Below are positions 1 through 6,899 of a stretch of DNA of 13,461 bases, piece by piece. The stretch spans positions 1 to 13,461 of the forward strand of contig WTGR01000167.1 of the NCBI GenBank assembly GCA_011523485.1. The letters are read 5' to 3'. The DNA is from Acidobacteriota bacterium. Its GTDB lineage: Bacteria > Acidobacteriota > Vicinamibacteria > Vicinamibacterales > UBA8438. Position 1 is the first letter of the stretch; every line of letters starts with the position of its first letter. The translations under genes were made by a program, and so were the position numbers. A model generated the notes under the pieces. It searched no databases and was not told the DNA's origin. It saw nothing but the letters and a program-made list of their open reading frames with translations.

Positions 1-588
1 GTCGCCCTCGGCTCGGCCGAGGCGACGCTGATGGAGGTGACCAGCGCCTACTCGGTGTTTCCCAATCAGGGCAGACGCATGCTGCCGTTCCTGATCGAAC
101 GGGTGATCGATCGCAACGGGGACCTGCTGGAGGAGAACCGCCCGCAGTCGCGTGACGCGCTGCGGCCCGACACCGCCTACATCATGGCCAGCCTCATGCG
201 CGGTGTCGTGCAGCGGGGAACGGGCCGGCGGGCCCTGCAATTGAACTGGCCGGTCGGCGGCAAGACCGGCACCGTGGACGATTTCACCGACGCCTGGTTC
301 GTGGGATTCGATCCGGACATCACGCTCGGCGTCTGGGTGGGGCACGACGAGAAAAAGACGATCGGCAACCGGGAGGAAGGCGCCCGCGTGGCGCTGCCCA
401 TCTGGATCGACTTCATGCGGGCCTACGTCGGCGACCGCGACGTGCCGCCCCAGTTCGATCCGCCGACGAACATCGTCTTCGTCTCCGTGGATCCGGAAAC
501 CGGCGAGCCCGCCGGACCGGGAACGTCCCGCCCCATCGAGGAAGCGTTCATCGCCGGAACGGAGCCCGGGACGGCGTTTCCGCGCTAG
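1..588 (+). CDS. Class A penicillin-binding protein (PBP1A type), C-terminal part
   Basis: This is the end of a bifunctional peptidoglycan glycosyltransferase/transpeptidase; its 5' part lies outside the window. Reading is open from base 1 in frame 1, giving 195 visible residues that end at TAG 586-588. The opening segment (ALGSAEATLMEVTSAYSVF) matches the conserved stretch that precedes the third catalytic box in PBP1A proteins. The KTG box, which helps form the transpeptidase active site, is at visible residues 88-90 (bases 262-270) and is followed by TDAWFVGF, also typical. The SXXK and SXN boxes and the glycosyltransferase domain would be upstream. Such proteins act in the periplasm, anchored to the inner membrane by one N-terminal helix. 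The gene converges on prfB. The family call is firm; whether it is mrcA or another class A paralogue cannot be decided from this fragment. Confidence 0.93.
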   Translation, partial: VALGSAEATLMEVTSAYSVFPNQGRRMLPFLIERVIDRNGDLLEENRPQSRDALRPDTAYIMASLMRGVVQRGTGRRALQLNWPVGGKTGTVDDFTDAWFVGFDPDITLGVWVGHDEKKTIGNREEGARVALPIWIDFMRAYVGDRDVPPQFDPPTNIVFVSVDPETGEPAGPGTSRPIEEAFIAGTEPGTAFPR

Positions 589-664
589 GAATCCGCACCG
601 CAGAACGGCCGCGGCCCGGCCAACGGCTCCGCTTGCCGCCCAACCGGACCTGACCAGCCGTCTA

Positions 665-706
665 CGCCGGTTCCGCGGCGCAGACTCCCGGAGGCTACCG
701 GCCTCC
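665..706. other. Candidate stem-loops between convergent PBP and prfB genes
   Basis: The 106-base gap between the two convergent genes (589-694) holds no gene. Two short perfect stems are visible. One has arms at 665-669 and 676-680 (CGCCG/CGGCG, 6-base loop). The other has arms at 690-695 and 701-706 (GGAGGC/GCCTCC, 5-base loop) and includes the prfB stop codon at 695-697. Neither is followed by a T-run on either strand, so they are not canonical intrinsic terminators. They could slow transcription from either side, or be chance structure in GC-rich DNA. Confidence 0.25.
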
Positions 707-1826
707 CCCGGACTTCCCGCGCGTTCCGGACGCCTTCTGCATCAGGTAGCCCTTGATGAAGGCGTCGAGGTCGCCGTCGAGGACGCGATCGACATTGCCT
801 TCCTCGACTCTGGTGCGGTGATCCTTGACCATCCGATACGGATGGAGGACATAGCTGCGGATCTGGCTCCCGAAGGCGATGTCCTTCTTCTCGCCCCCGA
901 TCTCCTCGAGCCGGTCCTGTTGCTCCTTGATCCGCCGGTCGTACAGCCGCGCCCGGAGCACCGTCATCGCCGCGTCCCGATTGCGGTGCTGCGAGCGCTC
1001 GTTCTGGCAGGAGACGACGATGCCGGTCGGCAGGTGGGTGATCCGCACCGCCGAATCGGTCACGTTGACGTGCTGCCCGCCGGCGCCGCTCGACCGGTAG
1101 GTGTCGATGCGCAGGTCCTTCTCCTCGATGTCGATCTCGACGTCGTCCGGCAACTCCGGCCAGACGAAAACCGATGCGAAGGACGTATGCCGGCGAGACG
1201 CCTGATCGAACGGCGAGATGCGCACCAGCCGGTGGATGCCCGCCTCGGCGAGGAGCAACCCGTAGGCGTAGTCGCCGTCGACGGTGACGGTGGCGCTCTT
1301 CACGCCGGCCTCGTCGCCGGGCTGCGCGTCGATCACCTCACGCGAGAACCCGCGGCGCTCCGCCCAGCGGAGATACATCCGCAGCAGCATCTCCGCCCAG
1401 TCCTGCGACTCGGTCCCGCCTGCGCCGGGGTGGATCGAGACGATGGCGTTGCGCTGGTCGTGCTCGCCGCCGAGCATCTTGCGGATCTCGGCGCCCTCCA
1501 CCTCCTCGCGCAGGTCGACGAGTCCCGCCGCGAGGTCTCCGGCTACGTCCTCGCCCTGCTCAACCCACTCGAACAGCACGGCGAGGTCGTCGGCCTTGCG
1601 GCGCAGCGACTCGGCGAGGTCGAAGTCTTCCTGCAGCCGGCGGCGCCGCTGCAGCACGCGCTGCGCGGCGGCCTGGTCGTTCCAGAAGTCCGGCGCGGCG
1701 GCCTGCCGCTCCAGCTCCGCCATCTCGGACTCGACGGCGGCGGGGTCAAAGATAGCTCCGCAAGTCGGCCGCGCGCTTGACCAGATCCTGATACCGGCGA
1801 ACGTTCTCGTCCAGGGCTATCGCCAC
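695..1826 (-). CDS. prfB: Peptide chain release factor 2 (RF2), with programmed +1 frameshift
   Basis: RF2 recognises UGA and UAA stop codons in the ribosomal A site and triggers peptide release in the cytoplasm. The product is about 376 residues after frameshifting (E. coli RF2: 365). It starts at GTG 1826-1824, with GGAGG (1834-1838) 7 bases upstream. The first 26 codons end at CTT followed by in-frame TGA (1748-1746). Reading then continues in the +1 frame through D-P-A-A-V-E-S-E into the long frame. The stop-codon recognition tripeptide SPF is at about residues 204-206, and the catalytic GGQ loop (SSGAGGQHVN) is at about 249-251, almost exactly the E. coli positions. The gene ends with TAG, a codon read by RF1 and not RF2. 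It is last in the nfeD operon, 18 bases after lnt. A simple ORF caller would start it at ATG 1723 and lose 34 residues. Confidence 0.96.
1745..1759 (-). promoter_or_regulatory. prfB programmed +1 frameshift (recoding) site
   Basis: On the minus strand the sequence reads GGAG-C-TAT-CTT-TGA-C, with GGAG at 1759-1756, the slippery CTT at 1751-1749, TGA at 1748-1746 and C at 1745. This matches the E. coli element (AGGGGG TAT CTT TGA C). The Shine-Dalgarno-like GGAG is in the same register relative to CTT as the E. coli one. In the known mechanism, low RF2 lets the ribosome pause at UGA and slip +1 from CUU to UUU, so RF2 controls its own synthesis. Joining the frames gives an uninterrupted RF2, so this is not a sequencing error. 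Confidence 0.95.
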
Positions 1827-1844
1827 GAGTCTGCCTCCGTCCCG

Positions 1845-3350
1845 TCAACCACGAGTCCGGCGCCGCCGCCCACCCCACAGGGCGAGGGCGGCGATTGCCG
1901 CGCCGGCATAGGCGGGCGCGTCCCCGAATCGCCCGTAGACCGTGAGCGCATCGAGCAGCCGCACGTCCTCGACCACCACCGCGGGCTCGAAGAGCCGGGA
2001 CCGCGCCAGCACCCGGCCGTAGGGATCGATCACGCCGCTGATGCCGGTATTCGCGGCACGGACGAGGAAACGCCCCTGCTCGATCGCCCGCATCGTCGCC
2101 TGCTGAAAGTGCTGGTACGGAGCGGCCGAGCGGCCGTACCAGGCGTCGTTCGTGACCGTGGACAGCAACCGGCTGCCGCGGAGCACGAGCTCCCGCACCA
2201 GACCAGGATAGATGATCTCGTAGCAGATGGCGGCGCCCACCGCGCTTCCGCCGACCGGCAGCGTCCGGGGCTCCGTGCCGGCGGAGAAACCGGCCACCGA
2301 CTCCACCAGCGGCGACACGAAGAAGAGCGCCTGCCGCAGCGGCACATACTCCCCGAACGGCACCAGGCGCTGCTTGCGATACACACCGGACGTCGATCCC
2401 GCTTCCGGCTCGATCAGGTAGGCGGCATTGTAGTACCGCGTGCCGCCCTCCCGTACGACCTCGGTCGTGCCGACGAGGAGATGCGCCGCGGTCTCCCGCG
2501 CCGCGGCGCGCACCGCCTCGCCGCGCGGATCCCGATCGAGCGCGAACGGCGTCGCGGACTCAGGCCAGACCACCAGCCCGGCCCCCGCGGCGGCCGCGCG
2601 CCGCGTCTGGTCGAGATAGGTGTCGAGAATGGCGTCGCCGCGCAGCGGATTCCATTTCTCGTCCTGGCGGACGTTGCCCTGGAGCGCCGCCACCCGCAAC
2701 GGATCCCCGGCCCGCAGCAGAGACCCGTCCGCGATGCGCCAGGCGCCGAACGCCGCGGCGGCCAGGACCACCGCAGCGGTCGCCAGGATCGGCCCGCGTC
2801 TCGTGCCCGGCGCCGCCACGACGGCGTACGCGATGGTCGCGTTCACCAGAACCACCAACGCCGACACGCCGAGCACGCCGGCGATGCTCGCCGTCTGGGC
2901 GACGGCGGCAAACGGCACCTGGCTGTAGCCGAGCAACGCCCAGGGAAACCCGGTGAAGAGATGCATGCGCCCCAGCTCCGTCGTCACCCACAATGCGGGC
3001 GCGAACAGCAGCCCGCGCGCCCCGAAACGGACGGCCAGGTCGGCCACCCCTGCCGCGAAGAGCGCGGGAAACAGCGCCAGGAAGGCTACGAGCAGCGCGT
3101 GCACGGGCCAGGCGGCGGCGGCCGGCAACCCGCCGTAGTCGACCATGACGGCGGGAATCCAGTACAGCGTGCCCGCAAAGTGCACGACGCCGGTAACCGC
3201 GCCGAGGCGCAACCCCTGCCACGGGTTCGCCCGGGCCACCGCGACGAGCAGGGGCGCCACGGCCAGCCACGCGACCGCAGGATGGCCCAGGTTCGGAAAG
3301 CTCAGGAACAACAGCACGCCCGAGAGGGCGGCGAGCGGCAGGGAGGGCAC
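1845..3350 (-). CDS. lnt: Apolipoprotein N-acyltransferase
   Basis: Lnt moves an acyl chain from a phospholipid to the N-terminal cysteine of apolipoproteins, the last step of lipoprotein maturation in the inner membrane. The product has 501 residues (E. coli: 512). Several hydrophobic segments fill about residues 1-205, followed by a nitrilase-fold domain. The Glu-Lys-Cys catalytic triad is visible as E264 (VVWPESATPF), K326 (YRKQRLVPFGEYVP) and C376 (AAICYEIIYP). The start is GTG 3350-3348, 8 bases after the SPOR gene's stop, with no clear Shine-Dalgarno, so it may be translated by coupling. The hydrophobic N-terminus beginning MPSLPLAALSG fits the family. prfB starts 18 bases downstream. 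Confidence 0.95.
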   Translation of the reverse strand: MPSLPLAALSGVLLFLSFPNLGHPAVAWLAVAPLLVAVARANPWQGLRLGAVTGVVHFAGTLYWIPAVMVDYGGLPAAAAWPVHALLVAFLALFPALFAAGVADLAVRFGARGLLFAPALWVTTELGRMHLFTGFPWALLGYSQVPFAAVAQTASIAGVLGVSALVVLVNATIAYAVVAAPGTRRGPILATAAVVLAAAAFGAWRIADGSLLRAGDPLRVAALQGNVRQDEKWNPLRGDAILDTYLDQTRRAAAAGAGLVVWPESATPFALDRDPRGEAVRAAARETAAHLLVGTTEVVREGGTRYYNAAYLIEPEAGSTSGVYRKQRLVPFGEYVPLRQALFFVSPLVESVAGFSAGTEPRTLPVGGSAVGAAICYEIIYPGLVRELVLRGSRLLSTVTNDAWYGRSAAPYQHFQQATMRAIEQGRFLVRAANTGISGVIDPYGRVLARSRLFEPAVVVEDVRLLDALTVYGRFGDAPAYAGAAIAALALWGGRRRRTRG

Positions 3351-3358
3351 GGCGCAGG

Positions 3359-4000
3359 TTACTCGCGCGTGATCCAGGGCTTGAACGACTCTTCCTCTTC
3401 GAGCCGCCGCAGGACGCGCTCTGCCTCCACCCGGTCCACGTAGGTCCCGACGCGAACCCGGAACACCTGCACGGGCGCGCCCGCGACCGGGGCGACGACG
3501 AACGCGGGATAGCCCCTGTCGACGAGCCCCTGCGCCATGCGGTGGGCGGCGGCGCCCTCACGCAGCGTCGTGAGGTGGATCGAGTATCCGCTGAACGGCG
3601 CGGCGGCGCCGGCTGATGCGGCCGACGCCTCACCGGCCCCGCGCGCATCCGCGGCTTCGGCCGTCGGCTCCGGAGCCTGCAATCGGGCGTCGAGCTCTAC
3701 CCCTCGATCCTCGTCGAGCCGTTCGTAGTACGACAGATCGGCGCCGTGGGTCGCCGCGACCGAGGGTTCACGCCGGCCGGTGCTGACCAGGGAGGGCCGA
3801 TCGTCGGCTGCGACCGGTTCTTCTCCGCTTGCGCTGGCAGAACCGTGGCCGGTGATCATATCGACGACCGACACGCCGCGACCCACCATGACGCCGAGCA
3901 GGAAAACCACCACGGCCATGCCGGCGCTCGTCATGGCCAGGAAGAAGACTTGCTTCGCCCCGAGGCCGTTTCCGTCTTGAGATCTTCGCGCCACACTCAC
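3359..4000 (-). CDS. Single-pass membrane protein with C-terminal SPOR domain
   Basis: A 213-residue protein. A short charged N-terminus is followed by one membrane helix (about residues 18-39), then a long Ala/Gly/Glu-rich linker (about 45-135) that is probably disordered. A SPOR-like domain fills about residues 137-210, from [22 protein letters not shown] to [26 protein letters not shown] domains bind denuded glycan strands at the division septum; the layout resembles FtsN- or DedD-type proteins, placing the domain in the periplasm. The start is GTG 4000-3998, overlapping the slipin stop as GTGA, which suggests translational coupling. The gene lies 8 bases before lnt. SPOR sequences diverge strongly, so the domain call rests on layout plus the VRVG-Y and A-A-L pattern; a specific gene name is not justified. 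Confidence 0.83.
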   Translation of the reverse strand: MSVARRSQDGNGLGAKQVFFLAMTSAGMAVVVFLLGVMVGRGVSVVDMITGHGSASASGEEPVAADDRPSLVSTGRREPSVAATHGADLSYYERLDEDRGVELDARLQAPEPTAEAADARGAGEASAASAGAAAPFSGYSIHLTTLREGAAAHRMAQGLVDRGYPAFVVAPVAGAPVQVFRVRVGTYVDRVEAERVLRRLEEEESFKPWITRE

Positions 4001-4752
4001 CCGTCGCGCTTGCCGGACAATGCGCTCATCAGATCTATCGGCAGCGGAAAGACGATGGTTGAGTTCTTCTCTCCGGCGATCTCGGTCAAGGTCTGCAGGT
4101 AGCGAAGGACAGCCGCCAACGGCTGCCTGCCGATGACCTCGGCGGCCTGCGACAGCTTCTCGGAAGCGATGAACTCACCGTCGGCGTGGATGATCTTAGC
4201 ACGCTTCTCGCGCTCGGCCTCCGCCTGCGCCGCCATCGCGCGCTGCATGTCGACCGGCAGGTCGACGTGCTTGACCTCGACCGACGAGACCTTCACGCCC
4301 CAGGGATCGGTGTGCAGATCCAGGATCTGCTGAAGCTGCTGATTGAGCTGCTCGCGCTCCGACAGCAGGCCGTCCAGCTCCACCTGACCGAGCACGCTGC
4401 GCAGCGTCGTCTGGGCGAGCTGCGACGTCGCGTAGTGAAAGTTCTCGACCTCGACCACCGACCGCTGCGGATCCATGACGCGGAAGTAGACGACGGCGTT
4501 CACCTTGACCGAGACGTTGTCCTTCGTGATGACGTCCTGCGGAGGCACGTCCATGACGATGGTTCTCAGGCTGACCCGGACCATGCGGTCGATCGGCGCG
4601 AACACCAGGATGACGCCGGGCCCCTTCGGACGGGGATAGAGCTTGCCGAGACGGAATATCACCGCCCGCTCGTACTCGTTCAGGATCTTGACGGAGTTTG
4701 CCAGGTACAACAGGACGACGAGCAGGACGATGAACTCCGGGCCGATGTTCAT
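3997..4752 (-). CDS. Slipin (SPFH/stomatin/prohibitin family membrane protein)
   Basis: A 251-residue slipin of the bacterial/archaeal stomatin type. One N-terminal membrane segment (about residues 6-19) precedes an SPFH domain starting at [13 protein letters not shown], with the typical [20 protein letters not shown] and [16 protein letters not shown] stretches. A charged alpha-helical region ([17 protein letters not shown]) would support ring-like oligomers. The C-terminus has a hydrophobic stretch ([15 protein letters not shown], about residues 231-245). In Pyrococcus horikoshii the partner NfeD protease cleaves its slipin in the corresponding hydrophobic C-terminal region. The start is ATG 4752-4750, overlapping the nfeD stop as ATGA, with an AAGGA Shine-Dalgarno 8 bases upstream. 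The adjacent nfeD gene makes the functional pairing likely; the actual membrane process in this organism is unknown. Confidence 0.94.
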   Translation of the reverse strand: MNIGPEFIVLLVVLLYLANSVKILNEYERAVIFRLGKLYPRPKGPGVILVFAPIDRMVRVSLRTIVMDVPPQDVITKDNVSVKVNAVVYFRVMDPQRSVVEVENFHYATSQLAQTTLRSVLGQVELDGLLSEREQLNQQLQQILDLHTDPWGVKVSSVEVKHVDLPVDMQRAMAAQAEAEREKRAKIIHADGEFIASEKLSQAAEVIGRQPLAAVLRYLQTLTEIAGEKNSTIVFPLPIDLMSALSGKRDG

Positions 4753-6128
4753 GACTCCGATCCTTCCTCTGACGGGGGCCCCACGCGCCGTACGGTGAGC
4801 ACCATTCCCTGGACCGCGACCACCTGCACGGGGTCGCCGCCGGCGATGTCCGCCTCGGGCGCGGCGGCCGCCGTCCAGATTTCACCTCGCGTCGACACCC
4901 TCCCCCGCCCGCCGGCCGGAATCGGGTCGATCGCGTGCCCTTCCCGGTTGACCATGCCGTCCACCCCGGTGACGGCGCGGACCTGGTGCGCCTTGATCCC
5001 CAACCGGGCCAGCGCGCCGGTGACCAGCGCCAGCGCCAGCATCGTGGAAACGATGAACGGCCAGCCGAGCTGCATCTCCGGGGCCGGGGAATCGAACAGC
5101 ATCACGGCACCGAACAGCATGCTCACGATGCCGCTGACGGCCAGCAGGCCATAGGTCGGCGTGAACATCTCGATCACGAGCAGCACCATCCCGAACAGAA
5201 TGAGCAGGAGGCCGACGTAGTTGATGGGCAGAATCTGGAACGCGAAGAACGCGAGCAGCAGGCAGACGGCGCCGACGATGCCGGGCACGGCGGCGCCGGG
5301 GTTCCAGAGCTCGATGGTCAGTCCCAGGCTGCCCAGGCTGAACAGCAGCACCGCGATCTGCGGGTGCGCGATGGCGCTCAACAGCCTCTGCCGCCAACTC
5401 ATCGCGACGGTCTCGATCTCCGCGTCCGCCGTTCGCACGACCTCGACGCTGCCGTCCCAGCGGCGCACCTCGCGGCCGTCGAGCTGCGCGAGCAGGTCGT
5501 CGAGATCCGAGGCGATGAGGTCGATCAGCGGCGGCTCCGCCTCGAGGGCTTCGCGCTCCGTGAACGACAGGCTCTCGGTGACCGCCTTCTCGGCCAGCTC
5601 GACGTTGCGTTGCCGCTGGCTCGCCAGCGACCGCGCATACGCCGCCACGTCCGAGGCCGCCTTCTCGGCCGCGGTTTCGTCCATCTCGGAGCCGGTGCCG
5701 GAGACCGGGTGCGCGGCGCCTATGTGCGTGCCCGGCGCCATGACCGCCACGTCGGCGGCGATGGTGATCAGGAAGCCCGCCGACGCGGCGCGGGTGCCGC
5801 TCGGACCGACGTAGACGACGACCGGCGTCTCCGCCTCGATGATCCGGGTGTTGATCTCGCGCGTGGAATCGACGAGCCCGCCCGGCGTCCGCAGCATCAC
5901 GACCACCAGATCCGCGCCCGCGCGATCCGCCTCGTCGAGCGTCTGGCTGATGTACTCGGCGGAAACGGGATGGATGAGCGCCTCGACCTCGGTGGCGTAG
6001 ACGACCGGACGCCGGTCCGCTTCCTCCTGCGCGCCCGGCCAGACCGCCGCCATCGCCATCAGCATCCAGACGGCGGCGCCCCACCGGAACACGCACCGAA
6101 TCCGACGACGGGCCTGCCTGATCGACAT
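4749..6128 (-). CDS. NfeD family membrane-bound serine protease (ClpP class), long form
   Basis: A 459-residue long-form NfeD (1510-N type). Residues about 1-33 look like a signal peptide (RQARRR basic region, then [15 protein letters not shown]). A ClpP/crotonase-like protease domain covers about 40-250. The nucleophile is probably S116 in GTRAASAG, and the general base is probably K156 in [17 protein letters not shown], the Ser-Lys dyad pattern known for Pyrococcus PH1510. Four or five membrane helices follow (about 270-385), then a C-terminal NfeD OB-fold domain (about 390-450). The protease domain would face the periplasm. The start is ATG 6128-6126, with AGGGA (6134-6138) 5 bases upstream and a promoter behind it. 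The frame stays open much further upstream, antisense to mobA and argS, but that extension has no NfeD character. The gene overlaps slipin by ATGA. Confidence 0.94.
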   Translation of the reverse strand: MSIRQARRRIRCVFRWGAAVWMLMAMAAVWPGAQEEADRRPVVYATEVEALIHPVSAEYISQTLDEADRAGADLVVVMLRTPGGLVDSTREINTRIIEAETPVVVYVGPSGTRAASAGFLITIAADVAVMAPGTHIGAAHPVSGTGSEMDETAAEKAASDVAAYARSLASQRQRNVELAEKAVTESLSFTEREALEAEPPLIDLIASDLDDLLAQLDGREVRRWDGSVEVVRTADAEIETVAMSWRQRLLSAIAHPQIAVLLFSLGSLGLTIELWNPGAAVPGIVGAVCLLLAFFAFQILPINYVGLLLILFGMVLLVIEMFTPTYGLLAVSGIVSMLFGAVMLFDSPAPEMQLGWPFIVSTMLALALVTGALARLGIKAHQVRAVTGVDGMVNREGHAIDPIPAGGRGRVSTRGEIWTAAAAPEADIAGGDPVQVVAVQGMVLTVRRVGPPSEEGSES

Positions 6129-6156
6129 GTCGGTCCCTGGACGTGACGCTACTCTC

Positions 6157-6185
6157 ACGGTAGCCGAGCCCCTGGACAGTGTCAA
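6157..6185 (-). promoter_or_regulatory. Sigma70-like promoter of the nfeD-slipin-SPOR-lnt-prfB operon
   Basis: On the minus strand there is a perfect TTGACA at 6185-6180, a 17-base spacer, and TACCGT (three of six matches to TATAAT) at 6162-6157. The start codon of nfeD is about 29 bases further down, at 6128, with a Shine-Dalgarno in between. A perfect -35 with consensus spacing in the only intergenic gap upstream of five same-strand genes supports the call. The 114-base gap (6129-6242) also has to serve mobA on the other strand, where GATAAG at 6224-6229 is only a weak -10 candidate and I see no convincing -35. Confidence 0.6.
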
Positions 6186-6242
6186 CGCGTACCCGCGCCC
6201 GCGCCGCCTCTCGCTGCGAATCTGATAAGGTTTCCGTCGGCG

Positions 6243-6839
6243 ATGTCGACGGCGGCCATCCTCGCCGGCGGCCGGGCGCGCCGGTTCGGCGGCAGGCCCA
6301 AGCTGCTGCTTCCCCTTGGCGACCGGCGCATCGTCGACCGCCTGCTGGCTGCGCTCCGGCCGGTGGTCGATCAGGTATTCATCGTGGCGAACGACCGTGC
6401 AACCTACGGCGGGCTCGGCGTGCCCGTGCACCCGGACGTGCTGGACGGCGCCGGCCCGCTCGGCGGCGTGCACGCCGCCCTGCGCGGCTCGCGCTCGCCG
6501 CGGACGCTGGTGGTGGCCGGCGACATGCCCTTTCTGAGCACGGCGTTCCTCGACCGCCTGTGGCGCGCGGACCGCGCGGCGGAGGTTACGATCCCGCGCA
6601 CCGACGACGGTTACCAGCCCCTCTGCGCCTGCTATCGGGCGACGTGCGCCTCGCTCATCGAGCGCCGGGTCGCGGCCGGGAAGCTGCGGACGAGCGCGGC
6701 GGTGGAGGCGCTGCAGCGGCACGAGATCGGCGCGGACGTCATCGCACCGTTCGATCCCGATGGCACACTCTTCTTCAACGTCAACACGCCGGCCGACCAT
6801 GCGCGCGCGCTGGCCATCGCCGCCTACCATGGCCGGTGA
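6243..6839 (+). CDS. mobA: Molybdenum cofactor guanylyltransferase
   Basis: MobA joins GMP from GTP to molybdopterin-molybdate, giving the guanine dinucleotide form of the cofactor in the cytoplasm. The product has 198 residues (E. coli MobA: 194). The nucleotidyltransferase signature LAGGRARRFGGRPK is at about residues 7-20. Further family motifs are GPLGGVHAAL (71-80), AGDMPFL (92-98, with the metal-binding Asp94) and NVNTPAD near residue 180. The start is ATG 6243; the only Shine-Dalgarno-like element is a weak AAGG about 12 bases upstream. It diverges from nfeD and lies 60 bases before argS, with which it may be co-transcribed. No other molybdopterin gene is in the window. Related nucleotidyltransferases (MocA-like, CTP-using) share the fold, so the exact nucleotide and acceptor are inferred. 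Confidence 0.86.
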   Translation: MSTAAILAGGRARRFGGRPKLLLPLGDRRIVDRLLAALRPVVDQVFIVANDRATYGGLGVPVHPDVLDGAGPLGGVHAALRGSRSPRTLVVAGDMPFLSTAFLDRLWRADRAAEVTIPRTDDGYQPLCACYRATCASLIERRVAAGKLRTSAAVEALQRHEIGADVIAPFDPDGTLFFNVNTPADHARALAIAAYHGR

Positions 6840-6899
6840 GGTCCTGCCCCGGGCCGCGCGCCGGCGGCGGGCGTTCGTCCGCACACGGGAGCACACGCC

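Noticed and set aside
1723..1826. prfB as a frameshifted pseudogene
   Set aside because: The break sits exactly at CTT-TGA-C with an internal Shine-Dalgarno-like GGAG, the known RF2 autoregulatory site, and the rest of the gene is intact.
1284..3443. A 719-residue open frame on the plus strand, antisense to prfB and lnt
   Set aside because: Low-complexity Arg/Pro/His/Gly composition, no motifs, and it covers two genes with complete catalytic residues.
6840..6899. Possible attenuator or T-box in the gap before argS
   Set aside because: The gap is only 60 bases, has no T-box sequence or terminator with T-run, and shows only GC-rich short stems that could be chance.
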